Positions 42,881 to 51,883 of a stretch of 64,000 bases of DNA are shown here, piece by piece. A program made the position numbers and the translations under genes. The notes beneath the pieces were generated by a model, which was given only the letters and a program-made list of their open reading frames with translations, was not told where the DNA came from and ran no database searches. The stretch spans positions 1 through 64,000 of the forward strand of contig JBJENV010000042.1 in NCBI GenBank assembly GCA_051880375.1. Reading direction: 5' to 3'. The stretch is from SIG299 sp051880375 (GTDB lineage: Bacteria > Bacillota > Clostridia > Lachnospirales > Lachnospiraceae). Every line of letters begins with the position of its first letter. Position 1 is the stretch's first letter.

Positions 42881-45697
42881 TTATTCTACAACAAAATTAT
42901 CTTCTACGGAATAGTAGGTATCACTTGCGTTTCCGTCTAATGTAATTGTGTAATAGAAGTCAAATCCGGTTGCGCCGGCAGGATTTTCGGAAGTGCCGCT
43001 TCCGATTGCATAGTCGGCTGCCAAATCAGCAGGTACAGTAAAGGTTACGCGAGTAACGCCATTGCCCTTGTCCTCTGTAGTAAATTCAACCGATGCTTCA
43101 TCATATGCACCATCACCGTTACGATAACGCTCGTAGTTGCAGCATACAACATCCGTAACTTCAACCGTTGTCTGTGCCGGAAGAGCTGCTGTGATTTCAA
43201 GAGCACCGGTATAAGTGCCGTCTGCATTCTTCGTAATGTTTTCGTAGCTGAACGTAGCTGCCTGCTTGTTCTTACCTTCCGAAACAATTGCCTGAGTATT
43301 TGCAGCAAGAACAAATGCATCATAAGAATAACGCTCACCCTTGTAAACAATCGGATATGCATCCGGATTGTTGGTATCAACACCCCAGTTTAAGGTGAAG
43401 CTTCCGGAGATTTCCTGATCGCTCGAAAGTACGGAAACGAAATCCAATGGATTTAAGGAGTTACCGGTAATCGAACCGAAACCGATATCAAACTGACCAG
43501 GCATCATCTTGTTGTAGTATACATCAGACCATGCATTACCTACCCAGAAATCAACGCTTAACTTATATGCTCCGCCGGATACACTGTCATCATTGAATGC
43601 TGTCTCAAAGAAGTTCTTAATCTCATTGTGGTAGTTTTCCTCATGTGTCGGATACATCCATGCAATTTCGATATGAATCTCTGTCGGGTTCTCCTTAGTG
43701 CCCGGTGTATACGCGCCATCTGCTTCCAGTTCTGCAAGTGCCATACGGAAGTAATCACGTGCAAGCTCAAGAGAGTAACCATAGCCATCGGTTCCTTCAA
43801 GTAAGGAAGCAACTGCACTCTTGTGTGCTTCTGTGGAAGAGTATGCAATACCGTTTTCCGGATCGGACATATAGTTGGAAGATAAGTAATCAACCGACGG
43901 TATGCTTCCTCTTGCATTTGCAAAGGTAAGACGGTCGATGGAATACTTTAATGCCTTTACGAAATGTGCATTACCAAGTGCCGGCTCAACCTCCCAGTAG
44001 TCTGCCTTTGGCGTCTGGGTTACAACACCTTCCTCACCAAACAGGTACTCCCATGTTTCAGCATCCGTAGCATTTACATTTAACTTAAATACAGAGCTAC
44101 CTGTTGTTGTCCTTGTACGAGGGTCGTTACGATATTCGTCCAGCATCGTCTGCGGAATACCGGAAGCATCAAAGTGTCCTGCAAGGAACTCATTGATACC
44201 GGCTGTTGTATCCTCAGCTGCTGCTGTGAAAATCTTAATATGAACACCAGGAATGCTGTACTTGGTGTCTGCATATACGTAGTTCGGATTCTTCTTGTAA
44301 ACAACCTGCTGGTCGGAATTGTAAGCTTCCAGATAGTAAGCACCGAGAGCAAGAGAGTTATCTACCGGAGTCTCCGTAGCATCGTTGTTAAAGCCTAAGT
44401 AGTTCTGTACCGTTACAAGATCCAGGAATTCCTGAGGAACCGGCTGATACAGACTGCTGGAAATATAGTACATCGCATAGAATCTTGTGAGCGGCTGTGT
44501 GAATTCTACTTCAAAGTAGCTCTTGCCGTTCTCTTCGTATACCTTAACGCCAACCTTGTTCCAAAGCTCTTCGTTATAACCTTCTGCAGTACCGTTATAG
44601 TACTCCTTTGCACCTACAATCGCACCTGTGGTACTGTTTGCAAGCTCAGAGCCTCTGTATAACTGGTTGGACTGTGTTAATAACAGCTTGAACGGTGTGA
44701 TATAGTCTTCCAAAGCAACCGGTCTGTTGTTGAATGCTGCTCTGGACGGTATGGAAGAACCGGTCGTATATTTTAAGCCTTCTGCACCGGTACGAACCTG
44801 GAAACGCCACTTGGTAGCTGTGCCATCTTCACCTGCATTTACAGCAACCGGCTTTTCCATTGCAAGTTCCGGAACCCAGTCATAACCATCCTTTGTTTCG
44901 TTCATGAAGTTGGTAAAATAGCTGGCTGCAATATAGCTGTAGAAGTCACTAACCTGAGAGCCCTGATCGTTTAAGTAGTTTAATGTACCCGGATCAGATG
45001 CTTCAAATGTATGATAGTAACGCTTCCATGCCGCGTTGGTCTCATAGTCAAGATCTGCAGTGATGGAACCTTCGGCAAGAGTACCGAAGCCGTAACCTAC
45101 GATGTAGTTCTCTGTTCCGAGAGTAACACGTGGGTTATACATAACGTATGAACCGTTTTCAAAAAGAGAAATACCGGTTGTACCAACCTTGATTGCATAG
45201 GTTTCAAGAAGACCAAGCATCTTGGTACGCTCATCATTATTCTCACCTGCAAAGGACTTGATGCCGTTTGCACACGGAATAGCATTAAGCACCGAAGCAT
45301 ACGCATTGTCATATGCTGCTCTGACCTCAGCGATGGTTGCTGCTGCTTCAATCGCTGCCTTTCCGGATTCTACTAAAGCAGAAACCGAAGTCTTCTGAGC
45401 TGCTGTGAGCTGATCCTCAATATCTGCATAGAGAAGATCAAGATCGTATGCGATATATGCCTTATAATCATCTCCATCGATATAGGATGCATCCCACGGA
45501 ACCGGTGTTGCTTCCGGCTCGGTCGTTGGGGTTGTGTCACCGTTTCCCTCATTGTTCTTGTCAGCTGCCTGTGTCGGTGCTGCTGTAGGTGTGGTATTGG
45601 AATTGTTGTTCTCCTTTTTACCACATGCTGCAATGCCGAACACCATGCAGAAGACTAAGATGAGAGAAAGTGCTTTTCTCATGTTTGTCTTAAACAT
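42881..45697 (-). CDS. oppA: oligopeptide-binding lipoprotein OppA, extra long
   Basis: A 938-aa extracellular solute-binding lipoprotein (SBP_bac_5). The lipobox FGIAAC places the lipidated cysteine at C25, after which a Thr/Pro/Glu linker is followed by the binding domain. Blocks such as VEFTQPLTRFYAMYY, GAYYLEAYNSDQQVVYKKNPNY, HFVKALKYSIDR and NPLDFVSVLSS match peptide-binding proteins, which normally have about 550 aa. Insertions near 60-170 and a C-terminal extension (about 800-938) account for the excess. AAAGGAGG precedes the ATG. It is the first gene of the opp operon. Confidence 0.92.
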   Translation of the reverse strand: MFKTNMRKALSLILVFCMVFGIAACGKKENNNSNTTPTAAPTQAADKNNEGNGDTTPTTEPEATPVPWDASYIDGDDYKAYIAYDLDLLYADIEDQLTAAQKTSVSALVESGKAAIEAAATIAEVRAAYDNAYASVLNAIPCANGIKSFAGENNDERTKMLGLLETYAIKVGTTGISLFENGSYVMYNPRVTLGTENYIVGYGFGTLAEGSITADLDYETNAAWKRYYHTFEASDPGTLNYLNDQGSQVSDFYSYIAASYFTNFMNETKDGYDWVPELAMEKPVAVNAGEDGTATKWRFQVRTGAEGLKYTTGSSIPSRAAFNNRPVALEDYITPFKLLLTQSNQLYRGSELANSTTGAIVGAKEYYNGTAEGYNEELWNKVGVKVYEENGKSYFEVEFTQPLTRFYAMYYISSSLYQPVPQEFLDLVTVQNYLGFNNDATETPVDNSLALGAYYLEAYNSDQQVVYKKNPNYVYADTKYSIPGVHIKIFTAAAEDTTAGINEFLAGHFDASGIPQTMLDEYRNDPRTRTTTGSSVFKLNVNATDAETWEYLFGEEGVVTQTPKADYWEVEPALGNAHFVKALKYSIDRLTFANARGSIPSVDYLSSNYMSDPENGIAYSSTEAHKSAVASLLEGTDGYGYSLELARDYFRMALAELEADGAYTPGTKENPTEIHIEIAWMYPTHEENYHNEIKNFFETAFNDDSVSGGAYKLSVDFWVGNAWSDVYYNKMMPGQFDIGFGSITGNSLNPLDFVSVLSSDQEISGSFTLNWGVDTNNPDAYPIVYKGERYSYDAFVLAANTQAIVSEGKNKQAATFSYENITKNADGTYTGALEITAALPAQTTVEVTDVVCCNYERYRNGDGAYDEASVEFTTEDKGNGVTRVTFTVPADLAADYAIGSGTSENPAGATGFDFYYTITLDGNASDTYYSVEDNFVVE

Positions 45698-45943
45698 AAA
45701 ACTTATCCTCCTTTTCGCTAAGCTCCTCTGGCATTCCTATCCGTCCTGTTACGCTGATATCTTATCGCTCCGACGCTTTACTGTGATGACGTGCTAGCAT
45801 AATAAAATATTACCGTAAAATACAACGAAAGCGAAAACAGCCACATCGAGATACCACTGGTACTCTACTTTCTCAAATGTAAGCCTCTTCGCCCCAAATT
45901 ACAATATTAATAGGAATCTGATTCACTTTTCTTAACAAGTGGT

Positions 45944-45973
45944 ATTATATTATCCTTTTTACCTGTTTGTCAA
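45944..45973 (-). promoter_or_regulatory. oppA promoter with long 5' leader
   Basis: TTGACA (45968-45973), 18 bases and TATAAT (45944-45949) on the minus strand. The transcript would have about 240 untranslated bases (45698-45937). These hold a short hairpin (GAGTACC AGT GGTATCTC) and AT-rich sequence but no recognised riboswitch. With the palindrome at 46007 this accounts for the whole 45698-46128 gap. Confidence 0.75.
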
Positions 45974-46006
45974 GTGCAAATTTTGTCGCTGTTTCTCTGC
46001 ATTTGA

Positions 46007-46034
46007 CCGCCTCTGCAAGAATATGCAGAGGCGG
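46007..46034. terminator. 11-bp perfect inverted repeat after the orphan ABC genes
   Basis: CCGCCTCTGCA and TGCAGAGGCGG flank a six-base loop. It could end the ABC permease transcript, but no U-tract follows on either strand, so an operator or a rho-type end is equally possible. Confidence 0.4.
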
Positions 46035-46128
46035 TGTTGAACTTTTGTATACAATAATACAGTCGTTTTGATGGGCTTCGCATATTTATGCATTGACATA
46101 TTATTTCTGCATAAATATTCTTTTTTCG

Positions 46129-46935
46129 TTATTTTTCGTACCGGTATTCCAGCTTTGAAATTCCCTGATACAGCAGCGCTGAGATCATACACAGCAGAAC
46201 AATGCTTGTAATTACCCAGTCCAGTTTAAATACCTGGCTTCCGTATATGATTAAATATCCAAGCCCTGCTCTTGCTGCAAGAAATTCTCCGATAATGACA
46301 CCGACAAGCGAAAGTCCCAGATTCACCTTCATCAGACTGAACAGTGTCGGAACATTTCCCGGCAGAATGACCTTTAAAAGCACATCCTTTTTACTGCCGC
46401 CCAAAGTATAAATCAGCCGTATCTTCTCCTCTTCCGTCTCGGAAAAGCTGTGATACAGCGTCAGTATCGTTCCGAATACCGCCACCGAAACGGCAGCCAC
46501 AATAATGGTTTTCATGTTGGCGCCGAGCCAGACGATAAACACCGGTGCCAGCGCCGACTTCGGAAGACTGTTCAAAATGACGAGATACGGTTCAAATACC
46601 TTGGAAACCATCTCATTCCACCACAGCAGAACGGCACAGCCGATTCCAAAAAGCAAAATCAAAAAAAAGCTTGTAAATGTTTCAAGTAGCGTAACTCCGG
46701 TATGATACCAGAGCATTCCGTCCTTTGACATGCCGATGATTGTCCTTACGACTCTTGACGGTGAACTGAACACAAATGCATTCACAAAGCCAAGCTGCGC
46801 GCCGACCTCCCACAAAAATAAAAAAAGCAGCAGTAAGGACCACTGCCATACCCGTACCAGCTTCTTCTGTCTGACACAGCAATTCAGATATTCCGCCTGT
46901 GCAGTGGACATTCCCGTCAATTTATCTGCTTTCAT
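46129..46935 (-). CDS. ABC transporter permease, NitT/TauT/SsuC type
   Basis: A 268-aa membrane subunit with six hydrophobic segments. The EAA loop reads ETEEEKIRLIYTLGGSKKDVLLKVILP and the core VNLGLSLVGVIIGEFLAARAGLGYLI, typical of permeases for nitrate, taurine, alkanesulfonates or thiamine precursors. The substrate cannot be told. The ATG at 46935 lies 14 bases inside the ATPase gene, with GGAG upstream. No substrate-binding protein gene is next to it. Confidence 0.9.
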   Translation of the reverse strand: MKADKLTGMSTAQAEYLNCCVRQKKLVRVWQWSLLLLFLFLWEVGAQLGFVNAFVFSSPSRVVRTIIGMSKDGMLWYHTGVTLLETFTSFFLILLFGIGCAVLLWWNEMVSKVFEPYLVILNSLPKSALAPVFIVWLGANMKTIIVAAVSVAVFGTILTLYHSFSETEEEKIRLIYTLGGSKKDVLLKVILPGNVPTLFSLMKVNLGLSLVGVIIGEFLAARAGLGYLIIYGSQVFKLDWVITSIVLLCMISALLYQGISKLEYRYEK

Positions 46936-47704
46936 GATCCATCAGCTCCTTCCATATCTGGTTATAATACGTTCCGAATTCCACACTGCTTCTGGCTTCA
47001 AACGGAGTAGCCGGTTTTCTTCCGTCCGCCATCGTCAAATGAATCTCAAATTCCTTCTTTACCCGTCCGGGACGTTTGGAAAGCACAATCACACGATCGG
47101 CAATGCTGACAGCCTCGGAAATATCGTGTGTAATCAGGACAGCTGTTTTCCTTTCCCTCCTTAAAATACCGCAAATATCATCGGCAACGCTTAAGCGGGT
47201 CTGATAGTCCAGTGCCGAAAACGGTTCATCCAAAAGCAAGAGCTCCGGTTCCATCACCAGAGTACGAATCAGAGCCGCACGTTGCCGCATTCCTCCGGAC
47301 AGTTCTCTCGGACGTACGTCCCGGAACGCCGCAAGTCCATATGCCGAAAGCAATTCCTCAATCCTTGCCTTGCTCTTTTCATTTACATTATGATTAATTT
47401 CCAGACCGAGTAAAATGTTTTCATAGGTTGTTCTCCATTCCAGCAGATGATCCCTCTGCAGCATGTAGCCGATGCTCTGTCTGCTTTCACAGACCGGCTT
47501 TCCTTCTATTTCTATGCTCCCCTCACCGGGGGTCAAAAGTCCTGCAATCAGATGCAGAAGCGTCGATTTGCCGCAGCCGCTCGGTCCGACTACGGCAAGG
47601 AATTCCCCTTTATTTACTTCTATATTAATATCGGAGAGAGCTTTCGTTTCCCCGTTTACGGTATGATACGAATAATCCAGCCGGGAAATCGTTAAAAAAC
47701 CCAT
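46922..47704 (-). CDS. ABC transporter ATP-binding protein, NitT/TauT/SsuB type
   Basis: A 260-aa ATPase with Walker A GPSGCGKST (about 38-46), Q-loop MLQRDHLLEW, signature LSGGMRQRAAL, Walker B LLLLDEPFSALD and the switch histidine in VLITHD. The aromatic Q-loop partner and short length are typical of the SsuB/TauB branch. GAAGGAGG lies before the ATG. It is translated ahead of and partly overlapping the permease gene. Confidence 0.92.
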   Translation of the reverse strand: MGFLTISRLDYSYHTVNGETKALSDINIEVNKGEFLAVVGPSGCGKSTLLHLIAGLLTPGEGSIEIEGKPVCESRQSIGYMLQRDHLLEWRTTYENILLGLEINHNVNEKSKARIEELLSAYGLAAFRDVRPRELSGGMRQRAALIRTLVMEPELLLLDEPFSALDYQTRLSVADDICGILRRERKTAVLITHDISEAVSIADRVIVLSKRPGRVKKEFEIHLTMADGRKPATPFEARSSVEFGTYYNQIWKELMDHESR

Positions 47705-47782
47705 ACACTGCCTCCTTCAAATTCTCTGATACGGTATTATATGAAAAAATAGAGGATTCTGTGAGATTTTGAATTTTACCTA

Positions 47783-47811
47783 TTGACATTTTTAGATTTC
47801 TGTTGCATAAT
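47783..47811 (+). promoter_or_regulatory. promoter of the tRNA-Pro/tRNA-Thr genes
   Basis: TTGACA (47783-47788), 17 bases, CATAAT (47806-47811), about 45 bases upstream of tRNA-Pro on the same strand. Confidence 0.7.
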
Positions 47812-47855
47812 ATCAAAGTCGGGTTTGGTTAACAACCAATTCTGCTCCGATATAT

Positions 47856-47929
47856 CGAGGCGTGGCTCAGTTTGGTAGAGCGCTGCGTTCGGGACGCAGA
47901 GGCCGCGTGTTCGAATCACGTCGCCTCGA
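47856..47929 (+). tRNA. tRNA-Pro (anticodon CGG)
   Basis: The acceptor CGAGGCG pairs with CGCCTCG; the anticodon stem CTGCG/CGCAG has loop TTCGGGA, giving anticodon CGG for proline. The T arm contains GTTCGAAT. The discriminator is A and CCA is not encoded. Confidence 0.96.
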
Positions 47930-47952
47930 TTTTTTTTGCCTTTTATATTTAT

Positions 47953-48025
47953 GCTGGAATAGCTCAGTCGGTAGAGCGACGCACTCGTAATGCGTAGGTC
48001 GTCGGTTCAAGTCCGATTTCCAGCT
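47953..48025 (+). tRNA. tRNA-Thr (anticodon CGT)
   Basis: The acceptor GCTGGAA pairs with TTCCAGC; the anticodon stem ACGCA/TGCGT has loop CTCGTAA, giving anticodon CGU for threonine. The T arm contains GGTTCAAGTCC. It lies 23 bases after tRNA-Pro and should share its transcript. CCA is not encoded. Confidence 0.96.
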
Positions 48026-48033
48026 TCACTCAC

Positions 48034-48064
48034 AGAGTATCGCAAGGTGCGGTACTCTTTTTTT
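48034..48064 (+). terminator. terminator of the tRNA pair
   Basis: AGAGTATCGC and GCGGTACTCT pair around a five-base loop and are followed by TTTTTTT, right after tRNA-Thr. Confidence 0.9.
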
Positions 48065-48082
48065 GTCCAAGAAATCCCACAC

Positions 48083-48129
48083 AAAAAATGACGGCAGGGA
48101 GTACTTTCCACTCTCTGCCGTCATTTTTA
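48083..48129. terminator. bidirectional terminator
   Basis: AAAAATGACGGCAGGGAGT pairs with ACTCTCTGCCGTCATTTTT across a short loop, directly after the degV stop on the minus strand and downstream of the tRNAs on the plus strand. Confidence 0.9.
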
Positions 48130-48131
48130 TA

Positions 48132-48968
48132 CTAATATGCTACGATAATTCCTCCGTCATTTGCATACAGGGTGGAAACCCCTGCGGTATCCACAATGAT
48201 ACAGTCCTTAAACGGAACCTTCTTTAATATCTCATGCTTCACGAACTCCGCACGTTCCTTATTATTACAGTGTGCAATGCCGAGAACCTTTGTTGTCACA
48301 TCCACCGCATCCTTCTCGATATACTCTACCATACGAAGCAGTGCCTTATTCATCCCTCTTGCCTGGTCAAGCTTTGTAATCTGCCCCTCCGGTGTGGCGC
48401 CCATAACCGGGCGGATATTGAGTACGTTGCAGAGCATTGCTGCAATGTTCGTCAGTCTTCCGTTCTTTCTTAAGTTTTCGAGAGACTCCAACACGAACTT
48501 TGTCTGCATTCCGTCACGGAAGCGCTCTACCTTCGCCTTTACTTCTTCAAAAGCGAGCCCCTGCTCTTTTAACTCCCTGATTTTTAATGCAATGAGTGTC
48601 TGCCCGACCGATGCAGAACGGGAATCCACAATTTCAATTTTCTTTTCCGGATGCTCCTCTAAGTACATGTTCTTTGCTAACAGCGCACTGTTATAGGAAC
48701 CGCTCAACTGTGCCGAAAGTGTCACCACATAGCATTCGTCCGCATCTTCAAATTCTCTCATATATCGCTCCGGCGACGGACATGCTGATTTCGGACATTC
48801 CTCACTTTTTGTCATTTTTTCGATAAAAAGCTTCTGATTGAAGGTATCGTCGTCAATAAACGTTTCATCCTCTATCATTAAGGAAAGCGGTACAAGAGAA
48901 ATACAGCCCTCCTGTTTTAGTTCCTTTGTCAAATCCGTACAACTGTCACCAATGATTTTATAAGACAT
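48132..48968 (-). CDS. DegV family fatty-acid-binding protein
   Basis: A 278-aa DegV-fold protein. The start SYKIIGDSCTDLTKEL, VVTLSAQLSGSYNSALLAK with S-x-x-L-S-G-[ST]-Y-N-S-A, and IVDSRSASVGQTLI are family landmarks; the bound fatty acid is gripped by these serine loops. Such proteins (FakB) present fatty acids to the kinase FakA, but some DegV proteins have other roles. GCGGAGGCGG precedes the ATG. It is monocistronic, with its own terminator. Confidence 0.92.
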   Translation of the reverse strand: MSYKIIGDSCTDLTKELKQEGCISLVPLSLMIEDETFIDDDTFNQKLFIEKMTKSEECPKSACPSPERYMREFEDADECYVVTLSAQLSGSYNSALLAKNMYLEEHPEKKIEIVDSRSASVGQTLIALKIRELKEQGLAFEEVKAKVERFRDGMQTKFVLESLENLRKNGRLTNIAAMLCNVLNIRPVMGATPEGQITKLDQARGMNKALLRMVEYIEKDAVDVTTKVLGIAHCNNKERAEFVKHEILKKVPFKDCIIVDTAGVSTLYANDGGIIVAY

Positions 48969-49092
48969 AGCCGCCTCCGCAAAAATAGTTTTTTTCTACT
49001 TACAATGTAGTTTTGAATACTACGTCTTTTATCATACCATACTATCATCCGTTTGAAAAGGGGTAATCCATGAAATCTCGTAAAATTTTTAT

Positions 49093-49135
49093 AAAGCCGG
49101 GGCACAAAGGATTGTCTCCCTCGTGTCCCGGCTTT
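49093..49135 (-). terminator. htpG terminator
   Basis: On the minus strand AAAGCCGGGACAC pairs with GTGCCCCGGCTTT over a 16-base loop, followed by an AT-rich tract, a few bases after the htpG stop. Confidence 0.8.
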
Positions 49136-49139
49136 GAAC

Positions 49140-51212
49140 TTACTTTGTCAGCAGCAGCATGATTTCGTTGCTTCTGTCTACAAACTTTGTCATTGCTTCC
49201 GGCTCTAACGGACGATGCGCTAACATTGCAAGGTCATACAGCTGCTCGCACAGCATGGTAGCATGCTCGCTGTCCTTATGCTCCGCAAGATACTTCACCA
49301 GCGGATGATTTGCATTCAGTACCAGCGTTTCGCCGCCCGCAAACATATCGTCGCCCATACCGGACATCTTGTACATCTTCATCATGTCCTGCATTCTGCG
49401 GCTTTCTTCCGAAAGCGTAATCATCGCGGAAATCTTGTCGCTCTTGATTTTTTCTACCTTAACGGTCAATTTGTCCTTATTTAATGCCTTCTTAAACAGT
49501 TCGGACAGCTGCTCGCTGCTTTCCTTTAAGGATTCATCCTCCGCACTGTCGGTAAAGCTGTCGGTCAAATCCGCATCAATGCGCTGGAAACGTACCTTCT
49601 GATTGGAGTACTCTAACTGCGTAATAAACGGCTGGTCGATATTATGCGTTAAGATGAGTGCATCAATGCCGTTTTCCTTAAACATATTGATGTACTGGCT
49701 CTGCTGCTTTTCATCCGTTACATAATATACTGTGTCCTTTTTCGGCTCTTTCGACTCGTCCGCATTCTCGGATGCCGTTTCGTCTGTCTTGTTTTCTACA
49801 ACCTCTGCTTCTACCTTCTCACCGTTTTCATCGGTAGCCTCGGCAGCCGTTTCGCCCTTAGCATTTGCAAGGTACTCCGGCAGAGTAACATACTTACCCT
49901 CCAGATTCTTAAAGATGATGTAATCCTTCATCTTTTCACGGAATTTATCATCCTTTAAGCAGCCGAACTTGATGAACGGGGAAATATCATCCCAGAATTT
50001 TTCGTATTCTTCACGTTCTACCTTATACATGCCGGACAGCTTGTCTGCTACCTTCTTTGTAATGTAGTCCGAAATCTTCTTTACAAAGCCATCGTTCTGC
50101 AGCGCACTTCTCGAAACGTTGAGCGGCAGGTCCGGACAGTCGATGACACCCTTTAACAGCATTAAGAACTCCGGAATGACTTCCTTAATGTTGTCCGCAA
50201 TAAATACCTGATTGCTGTACAGCTTAATCGTACCCTCTAAGCTGTCGTACTCGGTATTTAACTTCGGGAAGTATAAAATACCCTTTAAGTTGAACGGGTA
50301 GTCCATATTCAAATGAATCCAGAACAGCGGCTCCTTGTAGTCCATGAAAACATCACGGTAGAACTTTTTATATTCTTCCTCGGTGCAGTCATTCGGGTGC
50401 TTGTTCCAGAGCGGATTCGGCTCATTAATCGGCTTCGGACCCTTCTTCTCCTTCTTTTCCGCAGCCTTCTCGTCCTCGGTCTCTCCTTCTGCCTTCTCTG
50501 CGGATTCGGCAGCATCCGATTCACTCTCTGCGGAAACGTTATCCGTTGTCTCCTCGTCCTCTTCTTCCTTCTCCGGTGCATTTGCATTCGAGAAGTAAAT
50601 CGGAATCGGCATAAAGGAACAGTACTTCTCTATAACTTCCTTGGCACGGTATTCGTTGGAAAACTCATAGCTGTCCTCGTTTAAGTAAAGCGTAATCGTT
50701 GTACCGCGCTCGCTTCTCTCACCATCGCCCATTTCAAATTCCATGCCGCCATCGGATTCCCAGTGAACCGGGGTTGCACCTTCTTTATAAGAAAGCGTAT
50801 CAATCGTTACACGGTCTGCTACCATAAATGCCGAATAAAAGCCCAGTCCGAAGTGACCGATAATCTGGTCCTCATTTGCCTTGTCCTTATACTTTGCAAG
50901 GAAGTCCTGCGCACCGGAAAAGGCAATCTGGTTGATATACTCCTGTACCTCCTCCGATGTCATACCGATACCGTTATCGATAAAGGTCAATGTCTTTTCC
51001 TCCGGGTTTACAATTACCTGGATTTTAAACTCATTGTCCTCCGGAAGCTTTGCTTCCCCAATCATCTCTAACTTCTTTAACTTTGTGATAGCATCACAGC
51101 CGTTGGAAATCAGTTCACGGAAGAATATGTCATGGTCGGAATACAGCCACTTCTTTATAATAGGAAAAATATTCTCCGAGTTGATAGAAAGATTTCCTTT
51201 ACATGTACTCAT
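49140..51212 (-). CDS. htpG: chaperone HtpG (Hsp90)
   Basis: A 690-aa cytosolic Hsp90. The N-terminal ATPase has LYSDHDIFFRELISNGCDAI, FIDNGIGMTSEEV and FGLGFYSAFMVAD, with the GHKL fold. The charged linker is long (about 215-265; many E, K, D), and a second acidic insert (about 465-495) sits in the middle domain. The C-terminal dimer domain has NANHPLV. ATG 51212 is chosen (AAAGGAG ten bases before) over the TTG at 51221. A perfect CIRCE operator and consensus promoter lie upstream, so HrcA control is likely. Confidence 0.96.
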   Translation of the reverse strand: MSTCKGNLSINSENIFPIIKKWLYSDHDIFFRELISNGCDAITKLKKLEMIGEAKLPEDNEFKIQVIVNPEEKTLTFIDNGIGMTSEEVQEYINQIAFSGAQDFLAKYKDKANEDQIIGHFGLGFYSAFMVADRVTIDTLSYKEGATPVHWESDGGMEFEMGDGERSERGTTITLYLNEDSYEFSNEYRAKEVIEKYCSFMPIPIYFSNANAPEKEEEDEETTDNVSAESESDAAESAEKAEGETEDEKAAEKKEKKGPKPINEPNPLWNKHPNDCTEEEYKKFYRDVFMDYKEPLFWIHLNMDYPFNLKGILYFPKLNTEYDSLEGTIKLYSNQVFIADNIKEVIPEFLMLLKGVIDCPDLPLNVSRSALQNDGFVKKISDYITKKVADKLSGMYKVEREEYEKFWDDISPFIKFGCLKDDKFREKMKDYIIFKNLEGKYVTLPEYLANAKGETAAEATDENGEKVEAEVVENKTDETASENADESKEPKKDTVYYVTDEKQQSQYINMFKENGIDALILTHNIDQPFITQLEYSNQKVRFQRIDADLTDSFTDSAEDESLKESSEQLSELFKKALNKDKLTVKVEKIKSDKISAMITLSEESRRMQDMMKMYKMSGMGDDMFAGGETLVLNANHPLVKYLAEHKDSEHATMLCEQLYDLAMLAHRPLEPEAMTKFVDRSNEIMLLLTK

Positions 51213-51263
51213 AGATATCAAACTCCTTTCAAAAAAACACCATCGTTTGTTTCGATACCTACA

Positions 51264-51292
51264 ACTATAATACGGCTTTTTCGAAATGTCAA
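51264..51292 (-). promoter_or_regulatory. htpG promoter
   Basis: TTGACA (51287-51292), 17 bases and TATAGT (51264-51269) on the minus strand. The CIRCE element starts seven bases upstream of the -35. Confidence 0.85.
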
Positions 51293-51299
51293 GAAAAAT

Positions 51300-51326
51300 T
51301 TAGCACTCATTTTAAATGAGTGCTAA
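51300..51326. promoter_or_regulatory. CIRCE operator (HrcA binding site)
   Basis: TTAGCACTC at 51300-51308 and GAGTGCTAA at 51318-51326 flank a nine-base spacer, a perfect match to the CIRCE consensus bound by the heat-shock repressor HrcA. It lies between the DUF5721 stop and the htpG promoter. Confidence 0.95.
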
Positions 51327-51358
51327 TAATTTTCTATAGGAAAGATTCTTCCCCGGCA

Positions 51359-51853
51359 TTACTCCTGTTCCACCGGAATTTCCATCGTATGAAGCAGTTC
51401 CTTAACTCCGGCGTCCCATGCTTCTTCCACCGACCGGTCCAGAGAGAAGGTACTTCTGGACACACCGGTAAAGATTCTTGCAGTTCCGTTTTCAAAACGA
51501 AGCTGAAGGCTGAGCGTCGGGTGTTCCTCGTGCAGCGTAACCTGTGCCCGTGAAAGCAGCTGCAGCGCCTCCTCCTCCGGTAAAATCAGGTGCAGCTGGA
51601 TGGCAAGCGGCGTCCGTTTTCCTTTAATCAGCTCCAGAAAAAACGGTTTTACCTCGCCCCACAAAACATACTCGCGGTTCTGATACCGCTCCTGCTCCTC
51701 CGTTTCAAAGTAGTCTGTATACAGCTTTCCCTGAAACCGGTATTCCATATAGGTTCTCACAAAGCCTTCTCTGAGCAGGAAGTCATCAAACAGTTCGCTC
51801 TTTAACAGCTTTGCCATAAACCGATTCAATTCCAGTATCTTTAGTGAAATCAC
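51359..51853 (-). CDS. DUF5721 family protein
   Basis: A 164-aa protein that begins at a GTG (51853) with GGAGGGAG eight bases upstream. The start ISLKILELNRFMAKLL and the block EYVLWGEVKPFFLELIKGKRTP are hallmarks of DUF5721, a family seen in Lachnospiraceae with no known function. No signal peptide, membrane segment or catalytic motif is visible. It lies 30 bases after traX and ends a likely four-gene minus-strand operon. Confidence 0.8.
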   Translation of the reverse strand: MISLKILELNRFMAKLLKSELFDDFLLREGFVRTYMEYRFQGKLYTDYFETEEQERYQNREYVLWGEVKPFFLELIKGKRTPLAIQLHLILPEEEALQLLSRAQVTLHEEHPTLSLQLRFENGTARIFTGVSRSTFSLDRSVEEAWDAGVKELLHTMEIPVEQE

Positions 51854-51883
51854 GCTTACTCCCTCCGCATCCCGCAGGCAGCC

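Noticed and set aside
45698..45937. Riboswitch in the oppA leader
   Set aside because: The leader is long but shows only one short hairpin and none of the riboswitch cores I know.
48132..48968. Link of degV to the tRNA pair as one transcript
   Set aside because: The genes are convergent and two good terminators lie between them.
50309..50684. Two frames (arginine-rich minus and hydrophobic plus) over the htpG linker
   Set aside because: Both come from the acidic charged linker of HtpG read in other frames; neither has a start signal.
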